A stretch of 60,592 nt of DNA from the NCBI RefSeq assembly GCF_001995255.1, contig NZ_MUZR01000006.1, forward strand, positions 14,511 to 75,102, given 5' to 3'. Source of the stretch: Thioalkalivibrio halophilus (GTDB lineage: Bacteria > Pseudomonadota > Gammaproteobacteria > Ectothiorhodospirales > Ectothiorhodospiraceae). Made by a program: the position numbers and the translations under genes. Below the pieces are notes generated by a model. It was not told the origin of the DNA and searched no databases. It saw only the letters and a program-made list of their open reading frames with translations. This document shows positions 52,772 to 60,592 of the stretch, in pieces. How positions within the stretch are numbered: the stretch's first letter is position 1; every line of letters starts with the position of its first letter.

Positions 52772-53041
52772 ATGCAGTGCTACGTCTATCGCGCCACGCG
52801 GCGCGCCGACACCTATGTCTATCTGCCGGAGAAGGACGACTTCTCCGATCTGCCCGACACCCTGATGAAGGCCCTCGGCAGCCTCGAATTCGCGCTGGAG
52901 TTCGAGCTGACCCCCGACCGTACCCTGGCGCAGGAAGACCCGCAGAAGGTCCTCGCCAACCTGCAGGACCAGGGCTTCCACCTGCAGGTCCCGCCGCGGG
53001 AAGACAAGCTCGACCCGTGGCAGGGCGGGGCGCCGGGCTGA
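52772..53041 (+). CDS. YcgL domain protein
   Basis: An 89-aa small protein of the YcgL family (MQCYVYRATRRADTYVYLPE, FELTPDRTLAQEDP, LANLQDQGFHLQVPP). Function unknown. It starts 1 base after speA and is coupled to it; ggagga overlaps the end of speA. Confidence 0.9.
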   Translation: MQCYVYRATRRADTYVYLPEKDDFSDLPDTLMKALGSLEFALEFELTPDRTLAQEDPQKVLANLQDQGFHLQVPPREDKLDPWQGGAPG

Positions 53042-53050
53042 TCGGACCAT

Positions 53051-53473
53051 TCAATGCAGGAAGGGGTTTTCCACCCGGATGCCCTCGATGATCTGGGAAT
53101 GGTTCAGGTCTTCCGACAGCAGGACCGTCGCACCGCCCTGGCAAGCGGTCGCCACAATCATCGAATCCCAGAAGGACAGGCGGTTCCGCTCCTGGATTTC
53201 GGAGGCCCGCAGCACGGCCTTTGTATCCGGGCACTCCACCTGCCAGGCTCGGTAGGCCTCGATCAGGCGGCGTGCCTCCGCTGGCGGGAGAGGATCCGCG
53301 ACCTTGCGGGTCACGTTGACGTAGAACTCCTGCAGCACCTGGATGCTGATGATCGCCCCGCCCGTATCCCAGAGCTGACGAACGACTTGCTCGGCGCGCT
53401 GGTGTCGATCGCCCGCATCCAGGTCATGCGCGTAGAGCAGGATGTTGGTATCGACGAAGACCTTATCGCTCAT
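53051..53473 (-). CDS. PIN-domain ribonuclease toxin
   Basis: A 140-aa VapC-type toxin. Acidic metal-binding residues are in VFVDTNILLYAHD, LSFWDSMIVATA and LLSEDLNHSQ. It overlaps the upstream antitoxin gene by 11 bases. Likely cleaves RNA when free of its antitoxin. Confidence 0.88.
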   Translation of the reverse strand: MSDKVFVDTNILLYAHDLDAGDRHQRAEQVVRQLWDTGGAIISIQVLQEFYVNVTRKVADPLPPAEARRLIEAYRAWQVECPDTKAVLRASEIQERNRLSFWDSMIVATACQGGATVLLSEDLNHSQIIEGIRVENPFLH

Positions 53474-53693
53474 GCAGGGCGTCCCGATCCGGGCGACCGC
53501 CACCGAAGCGGTACCCCCTGTCGAGAGCGGCCAGGGCCTCGCGCCTGGAGCGCTCATAACGGTCGGACCGTTCCACGATGTGTTCCAGTTCCTCGGTCAG
53601 CAGCCGGCTGACCGAAGTCGAACGACGAGCGGCGATAACCTTCAGTTCGGTCAATACCTGCTTGTCGAGAGACAGGGTGATGTTCTGCTTCAT
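53463..53693 (-). CDS. Ribbon-helix-helix antitoxin
   Basis: A 76-aa protein with an N-terminal RHH DNA-binding part (MKQNITLSLDKQVLTELKVI, SVSRLLTEELEHIVE) and a charged tail that binds the toxin. Perfect RBS AAGGAGG. It pairs with the PIN gene and probably represses its own promoter. Confidence 0.85.
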   Translation of the reverse strand: MKQNITLSLDKQVLTELKVIAARRSTSVSRLLTEELEHIVERSDRYERSRREALAALDRGYRFGGGRPDRDALHER

Positions 53694-53719
53694 GCTGAAG
53701 CCTCCTTGGGTCACGCAAA

Positions 53720-53750
53720 TACGTGTAGCACCAAATCTACGTGTCTTCAA
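53720..53750 (-). promoter_or_regulatory. Toxin-antitoxin promoter with direct repeats
   Basis: On the minus strand TTGAAG (53750-53745) and TACACG (53727-53722) are separated by 17 bases. TACGTGT is repeated on the plus strand at 53720-53726 and 53738-53744, overlapping the promoter, as expected for autoregulation by the RHH protein. Confidence 0.5.
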
Positions 53751-53928
53751 CGGAGCCCAACGTGTTGTCGGCGATCGGCTCGGTGCGCCGGGCTGGCTGG
53801 CCTTGGACGGGGAACGGCGGTTCGGGGCTGCGGGGCAGGGATGCTCTCCCGGGAGTTAAGGGTGGACGGGGAGAGAAGGAGCCTGCGTGCAAAACGCGGG
53901 AGTGGCAGCGCGGGCGCGAATAAATCTG

Positions 53929-53934
53929 TATAGT
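53929..53934 (+). promoter_or_regulatory. -10 box for typA
   Basis: TATAGT preceded by TG and followed 36 bases later by the typA ATG. No good -35 at 17 bases. The gap 53751-53970 has no gene. Confidence 0.45.
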
Positions 53935-53970
53935 GACGGCCCTTTTGCCAGTACCCAGAGTTCGTATTCC

Positions 53971-55797
<1,827 letters not shown>

Positions 55798-55804
55798 CGC
55801 CCGT

Positions 55805-55832
55805 CTCCGCCCCGGCGCCCGCCGGGGCGGAG
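55805..55832 (+). terminator. Hairpin after typA
   Basis: Perfect 12-bp stem CTCCGCCCCGGC/GCCGGGGCGGAG with loop GCCC, 7 bases after the typA stop. No T-run, but the stability makes a terminator likely. Confidence 0.65.
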
Positions 55833-55881
55833 TGCTACCCTGATCCTTGACGTGTACGCTATATTGGCACGGAGGTGTGGG

Positions 55882-56091
55882 ATGTATGCGATTGAGTTCG
55901 AGACTGATATTCGGGATGGGGTCGTCAGGATTCCGGGTGAGTATGCGCGTCTGAACAATACGCATGCCAGGGTGGTCGTGCTGGTTGACGACGGTGACGC
56001 GAAGGATGCCGACGTACAGGCTTTCTCCGAGCACTCCGCCAGTACGATCGATGAATGGCGCGAGCCCGCCGAGGACGACGTGTGGACTTGA
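55882..56091 (+). CDS. Putative antitoxin of a PemK-type module
   Basis: A 69-aa acidic protein (MYAIEFETDIRDGVVRIPGE, ending EPAEDDVWT) of the kind found before PemK/MazF toxins. ggaggtg precedes ATG 55882. It overlaps the toxin start by 10 bases. Lower GC than neighbours suggests recent transfer. Confidence 0.75.
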   Translation: MYAIEFETDIRDGVVRIPGEYARLNNTHARVVVLVDDGDAKDADVQAFSEHSASTIDEWREPAEDDVWT

Positions 56092-56438
56092 AGGTTGGCG
56101 ATGTCGTCCTCTGCGAGTTCTATTTCTCGGATCTTGGCGCGCGCAAACACAGGCCCGTGATCGTCTTCAGGGACAACTTGCCATTCGAGGATTTTGTCGG
56201 CGTTCCCGTCAGCAGTCAGACCGCCACGCTGCATGACGATGAGTTCATCCTCGAGCCGACTGAACTCGCCGAGGGAACGCTTCCCAAGCGTTCGAAAATC
56301 ATGGTCCGAAAGACATTCGTGATCGCCCGCAAGGTGGTGGTCAAGCGCTACGGGCGCTTGTCGGAGGAGCGCCTGCAGCAGCTGCACGTCGACTTTTGCC
56401 GTTTCTTCGACTGCCACTCGTCGCGAGGCGCGACCTGA
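56082..56438 (+). CDS. PemK/MazF-like endoribonuclease toxin
   Basis: A 118-aa SH3-like barrel protein (KVGDVVLCEFYFSDLGARKH, RPVIVFRDN, VPVSSQTATL). GTG 56082 is the chosen start, 9 codons into the open frame; TTG 56088 is possible. It pairs with the acidic upstream antitoxin. Confidence 0.82.
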   Translation: MDLKVGDVVLCEFYFSDLGARKHRPVIVFRDNLPFEDFVGVPVSSQTATLHDDEFILEPTELAEGTLPKRSKIMVRKTFVIARKVVVKRYGRLSEERLQQLHVDFCRFFDCHSSRGAT

Positions 56439-56482
56439 CTCTGCCTGACAGTTAGCCCAATCGGTGGCTGTCGACTGAAACC

Positions 56483-56505
56483 GCCTGATCCTGGGATCAT
56501 CAGGC
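56483..56505. terminator. Hairpin between convergent genes
   Basis: Perfect 7-bp stem GCCTGAT/ATCAGGC with a 9-base loop, overlapping the stop of the minus-strand gene. Probably ends the pemK transcript and the converging one. Confidence 0.45.
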
Positions 56506-56886
56506 TTGCGGTTCGGGCTGGTCTTCGGCGTCCATGCGGGCGAGCATGCGCATGCCGCCGGCCATGCAGGTCAGTGCCGAGCGGGCCGCGTCGTCGAACA
56601 TGGCCGGGGCGTCCTGCAGCACGTCGGCCGGAGGAAGGTGCCAGTATTTCGGACGGCAGCCGGGCGGGCGACCGGCCGGCATGGCCTCCGCGGCCTCGGC
56701 GTCCACCGCCACCAGCAGGTCCGCCCACTCCAGGTCCTCGCGCGTGAGTTCGCCCATGGCCGGGCGCGGGCGCACCTCCAGCCATTCGGCCACGTCCCTG
56801 TCCTGCGCGGCCAGTTCGGCCACGCGATCGGCGCGGCCGTCATCCCCGGCGGCGGCCACCAGAAGACGCGCGCGGCGCTTAAACAT
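56500..56886 (-). CDS. Small protein with low-molecular-weight phosphatase-like traits
   Basis: A 128-aa protein. The stretch LTREDLEWADLLVAVDAEAA and PKYWHLPPADVLQ resemble the second half of low-molecular-weight phosphotyrosine phosphatases, but the catalytic C-x5-R loop is absent, so phosphatase activity is doubtful. ATG 56886. Function unknown. Confidence 0.6.
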   Translation of the reverse strand: MFKRRARLLVAAAGDDGRADRVAELAAQDRDVAEWLEVRPRPAMGELTREDLEWADLLVAVDAEAAEAMPAGRPPGCRPKYWHLPPADVLQDAPAMFDDAARSALTCMAGGMRMLARMDAEDQPEPQA

Positions 56887-56971
56887 CTCCGCGCCCCTGC
56901 GGGTTCATTTGGCGGTGGCCCGCGCGGGGCCGCAGGATGCCGGGATCATCATTCATCGCGGAGAACCTCTC

Positions 56972-57178
56972 ATGGCCGAATTCGACTGGTCGCAGTATGC
57001 CCTGGGCGAGCTGAAGCTGGTGTACACCACGCTGCACGCCCAGCTGACCCTGCAGCCGGAGCTGATGGACTCGCAACTGATGGAAGACCTGCAGGCCCAC
57101 CTGCAGCAGGCAGCGAAAGCCGACGGCGTGGACGCCTCCACCCACTCCCAGTGGGCCGCCTGGCTCAACGATCGCTGA
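56972..57178 (+). CDS. Small hypothetical protein, 68 aa
   Basis: A 68-aa helical acidic protein (MAEFDWSQYALGELKLVYTT, LMDSQLMEDLQAHLQQAAKA). gcggag lies 9 bases before ATG 56972. No family assigned. It stands alone between two minus-strand genes. Confidence 0.65.
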   Translation: MAEFDWSQYALGELKLVYTTLHAQLTLQPELMDSQLMEDLQAHLQQAAKADGVDASTHSQWAAWLNDR

Positions 57179-57231
57179 CGGGGAATTGCTCAAGCCCAAT
57201 CACGGGATGCCATGCCCGAGAGGGTGACGAT

Positions 57232-57582
57232 TCAGACATGAATGGCCTCGCGTTCCACATACGGCCGTAGTTCGGGGCGCAAGGCTCGTACGGTTACCAG
57301 GTCTACGGGGCGTCCGAGCAGGTCCTCGAGGTAGAACTGCAGCCCGAAATACTGTTGTGCCGACGCTGGATCGGGGAAATCGACGAGGATGTCGATGTCG
57401 CTTTCATGGTCGGCTTCGTTTCGGGCGAGCGAGCCAAACAGCGCGAGCTCTCGTACGCCAAACTCGCGGATCAGTATGGCGCGATGCGCCCGGAGTGTCG
57501 CCAGGACACGGTGACGTTCGAGCGGCGATGATGCGGGGGGCTGTCCCGCAAGCGTTGTACCGGTCGCATGAGGCGGCATCAT
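57232..57582 (-). CDS. MNT-family nucleotidyltransferase, orphan
   Basis: A 116-aa minimal nucleotidyltransferase with GS-x10-D-x-D motif in ALFGSLARNEADHESDIDIL. Such proteins usually pair with a HEPN toxin and adenylylate it, but no HEPN gene is adjacent. ATG 57582 (or 57579) has GGGGAG upstream. It lies 14 bases after nadA and is likely co-transcribed. Confidence 0.85.
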   Translation of the reverse strand: MMPPHATGTTLAGQPPASSPLERHRVLATLRAHRAILIREFGVRELALFGSLARNEADHESDIDILVDFPDPASAQQYFGLQFYLEDLLGRPVDLVTVRALRPELRPYVEREAIHV

Positions 57583-57596
57583 CCCGCTCCCCGTGT

Positions 57597-58679
57597 TCAG
57601 GCGTCGCCGGCGGTGGCCTTGCGGTGCTCGGCGGCGAAGTCGAGCATGCGCTGCGTCGCGGTCAGGGCCTTCAGACGGGCGTCCTCGTCGATGAAAATCT
57701 TGTTGGTGGCCGGCTCGGCGGTGTCTTCCAGTGTATTGGCCAGCGAGACCAGATCGTTCATCGCCATCCACGGACAGTGGGCGCAGCTGGTGCAGGTCGC
57801 GCTTTCGCCGCCGGTGGGGGCCTCGATCAGGGTCTTGTCCGGGGCCGCCTCGCGCATCTTGTAGAAGATGCCCTTGTCGGTCGCCACGATGAATTCCGGC
57901 TCGTCGCGGTCCTTCACCGCGGCGATCAGCTGGCTGGTGGAGCCCACCACGTCGGCCTGATGGATCACCTCGCGCGGCGACTCCGGATGCACCAGCACGG
58001 CGGCGTCCGGATGACGGCTGCGCAGATCCTCCAGCGCCCAGGAGCGGAACTCGTCGTGCACCACGCAGGAGCCATCCCACAGCACCATGTCGGCGCCGGT
58101 GGTGCGGCGGATGTAGTCGCCCAGGTGCTTGTCGGGCGCCCACAGGATCTTCTTCCCCTGGTCGCGCAGGTGCTCCACCAGCGGCACCGCGATGCTGGAG
58201 GTGACCACGTAGTCCGCCTGCGCCTTCACGTCCACCGAGGTGTTCGAGTACACCACCACGGTGTGGTCCGGGTGCTGCGCGCGGAATTTCGCGAACTCGT
58301 CCGCCGGGCAGCCCAGGTCCAGCGAGCACTCGGCCTCCAGCGTGGGCATCAGCACGCGCTTCTCCGGGCTGAGGATCTTGGCCGTCTCGCCCATGAAACG
58401 CACCCCGGCCACCACCAGCGTGCTCGCCGGATGGTCCTTGCCGAAGCGCGCCATCTCCAGCGAATCCGCCACGCAGCCGCCGGTCTCGTCCGCCAGGCGC
58501 TGCAGCGAGTCGTCCACGTAATAGTGCGCCACCAGCACCGCGTCGCGCTCGCGCAGCAGGCGCTTGATGCGTTCCACCAGCTCCGCGCGCTCGGCCTCGC
58601 CGAGGTGGTGCAGCCCGGCGGTCACGTGCGCCGTGGACGGCACGTGGAACAGCGGTTTTTCGGCCACCGGTGCGGTCAT
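57597..58679 (-). CDS. nadA: Quinolinate synthase
   Basis: A 360-aa [4Fe-4S] enzyme that condenses iminoaspartate with dihydroxyacetone phosphate in NAD synthesis. Cluster cysteines are visible in [11 protein letters not shown] and [30 protein letters not shown] is typical. GAGGA precedes ATG 58679. Confidence 0.96.
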   Translation of the reverse strand: MTAPVAEKPLFHVPSTAHVTAGLHHLGEAERAELVERIKRLLRERDAVLVAHYYVDDSLQRLADETGGCVADSLEMARFGKDHPASTLVVAGVRFMGETAKILSPEKRVLMPTLEAECSLDLGCPADEFAKFRAQHPDHTVVVYSNTSVDVKAQADYVVTSSIAVPLVEHLRDQGKKILWAPDKHLGDYIRRTTGADMVLWDGSCVVHDEFRSWALEDLRSRHPDAAVLVHPESPREVIHQADVVGSTSQLIAAVKDRDEPEFIVATDKGIFYKMREAAPDKTLIEAPTGGESATCTSCAHCPWMAMNDLVSLANTLEDTAEPATNKIFIDEDARLKALTATQRMLDFAAEHRKATAGDA

Positions 58680-58708
58680 GGGAATCCTCGCCGTTATTAC
58701 AGTCTGCT

Positions 58709-58714
58709 TATAAT
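58709..58714 (+). promoter_or_regulatory. TATAAT box between divergent genes
   Basis: Perfect TATAAT 37 bases before the LRV-like gene at 58751, in the 71-base gap shared with nadA. No matching -35 was found. Confidence 0.4.
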
Positions 58715-58750
58715 ACGACAGCCCCCTTTCCGGTGTCGTTCGGCCCTGCC

Positions 58751-59182
58751 ATGACCGAGCTTGAGCAACAGTACCGACAATTGTCCTTCGACCAGCGCAT
58801 GGAGATGGCGCTGGCCGCCGACCTGGAGCCGTGCTGGCGCCCGTTCCTGGTGCGCGACCAGCATGCCCAGGTCAAGGCGTATTTCTCCCGCCGTCTCGAT
58901 CTGCAGCCCGACGAAGTCGCCCTGCTGCTGGCGGACCCCAACCAGACCGTGCGCCTGAACTGCGCCAAGCGGCCCGACCTCACGCCGGAGCAGGTGGCCG
59001 CCTGCGTGAACGACCGCGACCCCAACCTGCGCTACTTCGTGGCCCGCAACCCGCTGCTGAGCGAAGACCAGCGGGAACAACTGATGGACGACGAGGACGA
59101 ACTGGTACGCATTGCCGTGCGCAAGGGCCCCAAACAGCGCGGCACCCGCGCCCGACCCGGCCAGGCCGAGATGATCCGTTGA
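58751..59182 (+). CDS. Leucine-rich-repeat-variant-like protein
   Basis: A 143-aa protein with three LRV/HEAT-like repeats of about 24 residues: [40 protein letters not shown] and [20 protein letters not shown]. Probably a protein-interaction module. Its stop overlaps the TTG start of the next gene (TTGA). Confidence 0.75.
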   Translation: MTELEQQYRQLSFDQRMEMALAADLEPCWRPFLVRDQHAQVKAYFSRRLDLQPDEVALLLADPNQTVRLNCAKRPDLTPEQVAACVNDRDPNLRYFVARNPLLSEDQREQLMDDEDELVRIAVRKGPKQRGTRARPGQAEMIR

Positions 59183-59721
59183 CCGATACCCAGCCCGAAA
59201 AACCCGAACGCCCGAAACCCACCGCGCGCCGCCGTGCGCTCGGCTGGGGCATCCAGATCGCCATCGCGCTGGCCATCTTCCTGCTGGTGCGCGCCTGGAT
59301 GGCCCGCGACATGGTGGAAGGCCCGGCCCCCGAGTTCGAGGCCGAACTGCTCGACGGCTCGCCCGTGGCCCTGTCCGACTACGTGGGCGACGAACCCGTG
59401 CTGCTGCATTTCTGGGCCACGTGGTGTCCCATCTGCCGGCTGGAGGAAGGCGAGATCGTGCGGCTGTCGGACAGCCATCCGGTGCTGACCGTCGCCATGC
59501 AGTCCGGCGAGCCGCAGGAGGTCATCGACCACCTGAACGAGAACGAGCGCGAACTGGCCACCATCAACGACCCGCAGGGCCAGCTCGCCGCCCGCTACGG
59601 TGTCCAGGGCGTCCCCGCCAGCTTCATCATCAACACCGACGGCGACGTCGTCTTTCGCAAGCAGGGCTACGCCCCGCCGCTGGAACTGCGTTTCCGCCTC
59701 TGGCTCGCCCGCTGGCTCTGA
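59179..59721 (+). CDS. Membrane-anchored thioredoxin-fold protein (TlpA/ResA-like)
   Basis: A 180-aa protein with one N-terminal membrane helix (WGIQIAIALAIFLLVRAWMA) and a periplasmic thioredoxin domain with CPIC active site (FWATWCPICRLEEGE) and cis-Pro (VQGVPASFIINTDG). Start TTG 59179, coupled to the LRV-like gene. Likely a periplasmic thiol-disulfide reductant or oxidant. Confidence 0.85.
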   Translation: MTDTQPEKPERPKPTARRRALGWGIQIAIALAIFLLVRAWMARDMVEGPAPEFEAELLDGSPVALSDYVGDEPVLLHFWATWCPICRLEEGEIVRLSDSHPVLTVAMQSGEPQEVIDHLNENERELATINDPQGQLAARYGVQGVPASFIINTDGDVVFRKQGYAPPLELRFRLWLARWL

Positions 59722-59779
59722 TGGTGCAGCCCCGGGTCGCCTGCACCAACGGCAGCTCATGGGGCGCGGGCAATGGGGT

Positions 59780-59820
59780 TTGGGCAGTACAGGCCCAAGG
59801 GTTACACTGAAAAGTGTAAC
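59780..59820 (+). promoter_or_regulatory. Promoter and palindromic operator of Phd/VapC module
   Basis: TTGGGC (59780-59785) and TACACT (59803-59808) at 17-base spacing. The -10 lies inside a perfect 8-bp inverted repeat GTTACACT-GAAA-AGTGTAAC (59801-59820). Ideal for antitoxin autorepression. Confidence 0.75.
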
Positions 59821-59834
59821 TCCGGGAGGCAAAG

Positions 59835-60080
59835 ATGGAAGCCACCACCAAGGACATGCGGCTCCACAGCCGCGAACTCCTCGCCGCGATCGATCGTGGA
59901 GAGGAGATCGTGATCACCTATCATGGCCGGAAGCGGGCCCGTCTTGTGCCCTTCACCCTCCGCGAGGAAAACGGGCGAGAAGAGGGGACTCGCAATCCGT
60001 TGTTCGGACTCTGGAGTGACCGGACCGGATCGGTAGACGACCAGGTTCGGCGGATGCGCCAACCGAGGGCGTTCGACTGA
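59835..60080 (+). CDS. Phd/YefM-family antitoxin
   Basis: An 81-aa protein with the Phd pattern (KDMRLHSRELLAAIDRGEEI, VITYHGRKRARLVPF) and a C-terminal toxin-binding tail. RBS gggagg before ATG 59835. It overlaps the toxin start (TGATG). Confidence 0.88.
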   Translation: MEATTKDMRLHSRELLAAIDRGEEIVITYHGRKRARLVPFTLREENGREEGTRNPLFGLWSDRTGSVDDQVRRMRQPRAFD

Positions 60081-60460
60081 TGCTGGTGGACACGGACGTC
60101 CTGATCTGGAACCTGCGCGGGAACCGGAAAGCGGGGGACTGGCTCGACAGTTCGCCCGGATTCACGGTGTCTGCCGTTACCTACATGGAGCTGGTTCAGG
60201 GCCTGCGGAGCCAGGCCGAATTCCGGATGCTTCGGCAGGCCATGAGCTACTGGGATGCCACAATTCATCCCGTCAGCGAAGCGATTTCGACTCGTGCCAC
60301 CTTCCTGGTCGAGATGTATTCGCTCAGCCACAACATGCAAATGGCCGATGCCCTGGTTGCCGCAACGGCCACCCAGCTTGGCCTGCCTCTGGTCACGGCC
60401 AACGATCGCCACTACCGCCACATCGAAGGCCTCGAAATCCACCTGTTCCGACCGGAATAA
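60080..60460 (+). CDS. VapC-type PIN-domain toxin
   Basis: A 126-aa PIN RNase with acidic residues in MLVDTDVLIWNLRG, AVTYMELVQGL, MADALVAATA and LVTANDRHYRHI. Partner of the Phd-like antitoxin. Confidence 0.9.
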   Translation: MLVDTDVLIWNLRGNRKAGDWLDSSPGFTVSAVTYMELVQGLRSQAEFRMLRQAMSYWDATIHPVSEAISTRATFLVEMYSLSHNMQMADALVAATATQLGLPLVTANDRHYRHIEGLEIHLFRPE

Positions 60461-60592
60461 GGTCTCACTCATGCCGTCTTCGGCCAGAGGACGGGCCCCG
60501 CGGCCCGGGGGCGCCTTGTGGGGGCGCAGCCCCCTGCGCGATGCGGTGCGGGGATGGCCCCGATCGGCCAGAGGGCTGGCCTCCTTGTGTGT
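60461..60592. other. Terminal stretch without a recognised gene
   Basis: After the vapC stop the sequence is very GC-rich, with GGGGGC/GCCCCC hairpin potential and an 11-base direct repeat TCGGCCAGAGG at 60480-60490 and 60564-60574. No gene can be called before the window ends. Confidence 0.4.

Noticed and set aside
55847-55865. TTGACG/TATATT promoter for the PemK module
   Set aside because: The two boxes are only 7 bases apart, which is not functional spacing for sigma-70.
56500-56886. Active low-molecular-weight phosphatase
   Set aside because: The C-x5-R catalytic loop is not present, so only a structural resemblance is stated.

Overview
The window is a dense, high-GC gammaproteobacterial chromosome segment. 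It carries a complete oxidative-type reverse dissimilatory sulfite reductase operon (dsrABEFHCMKLJOPNR), so the organism is almost certainly a sulfur oxidiser. The gene set and housekeeping order fit the Ectothiorhodospiraceae, most like Thioalkalivibrio. That genus-level call is inference; no rRNA or tRNA gene was seen.

Left part (1-25.6 kb). A collinear run starts with the 3' portion of fmt, then rsmB, a DUF4390 protein, an NtrY/NtrX-like two-component pair, trkA-trkH, a TPR protein, a lipid A acyltransferase, a small ORF, a PQQ-type sugar dehydrogenase lipoprotein and msrA. Four minus-strand genes follow: a CheB-CheR-PAS fusion coupled to a PAS-GGDEF-EAL protein, and an amidoligase overlapping a class I glutamine amidotransferase. 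Next come folB and a nitrogen operon (Gcw_chp outer-membrane protein, glnK, amtB) behind a clear sigma-54 promoter with an NtrC-like site. A NarX/NarL-type sensor-regulator pair closes this part.

Sulfur region (25.6-47.7 kb). An S24-like protein, cysG (siroheme synthesis), a glutaredoxin and a Sel1 protein precede a TrpD-like protein and a five-gene minus-strand block. That block holds a TauD-type dioxygenase, an orphan Cas6-like RAMP protein, a 67-aa protein, a DUF3050 haem-oxygenase-fold protein and a 201-aa protein. It is divergent from dsrA, and its two promoters share a 12-bp motif at the same distance from the -10 box. The block is the best candidate here for an undescribed system. The dsr operon follows: DsrAB form the siroheme sulfite reductase, DsrEFH and DsrC relay sulfur, DsrMKJOP form the membrane complex, DsrL supplies NAD(P)H:flavin Fe-S oxidoreductase activity, DsrN modifies siroheme and DsrR is an IscA-like accessory. 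A convergent 382-aa protein may be DsrS-related.

Right part (47.7-60.6 kb). Core genes here are fetAB-like transporter genes, a globin, speE/speA, ycgL, typA, nadA and a thioredoxin-fold protein. They are interleaved with small toxin-antitoxin modules (RHH/PIN, PemK-type, Phd/VapC) and an orphan MNT nucleotidyltransferase, which points to local gain of small mobile modules at the 3' ends of housekeeping genes.
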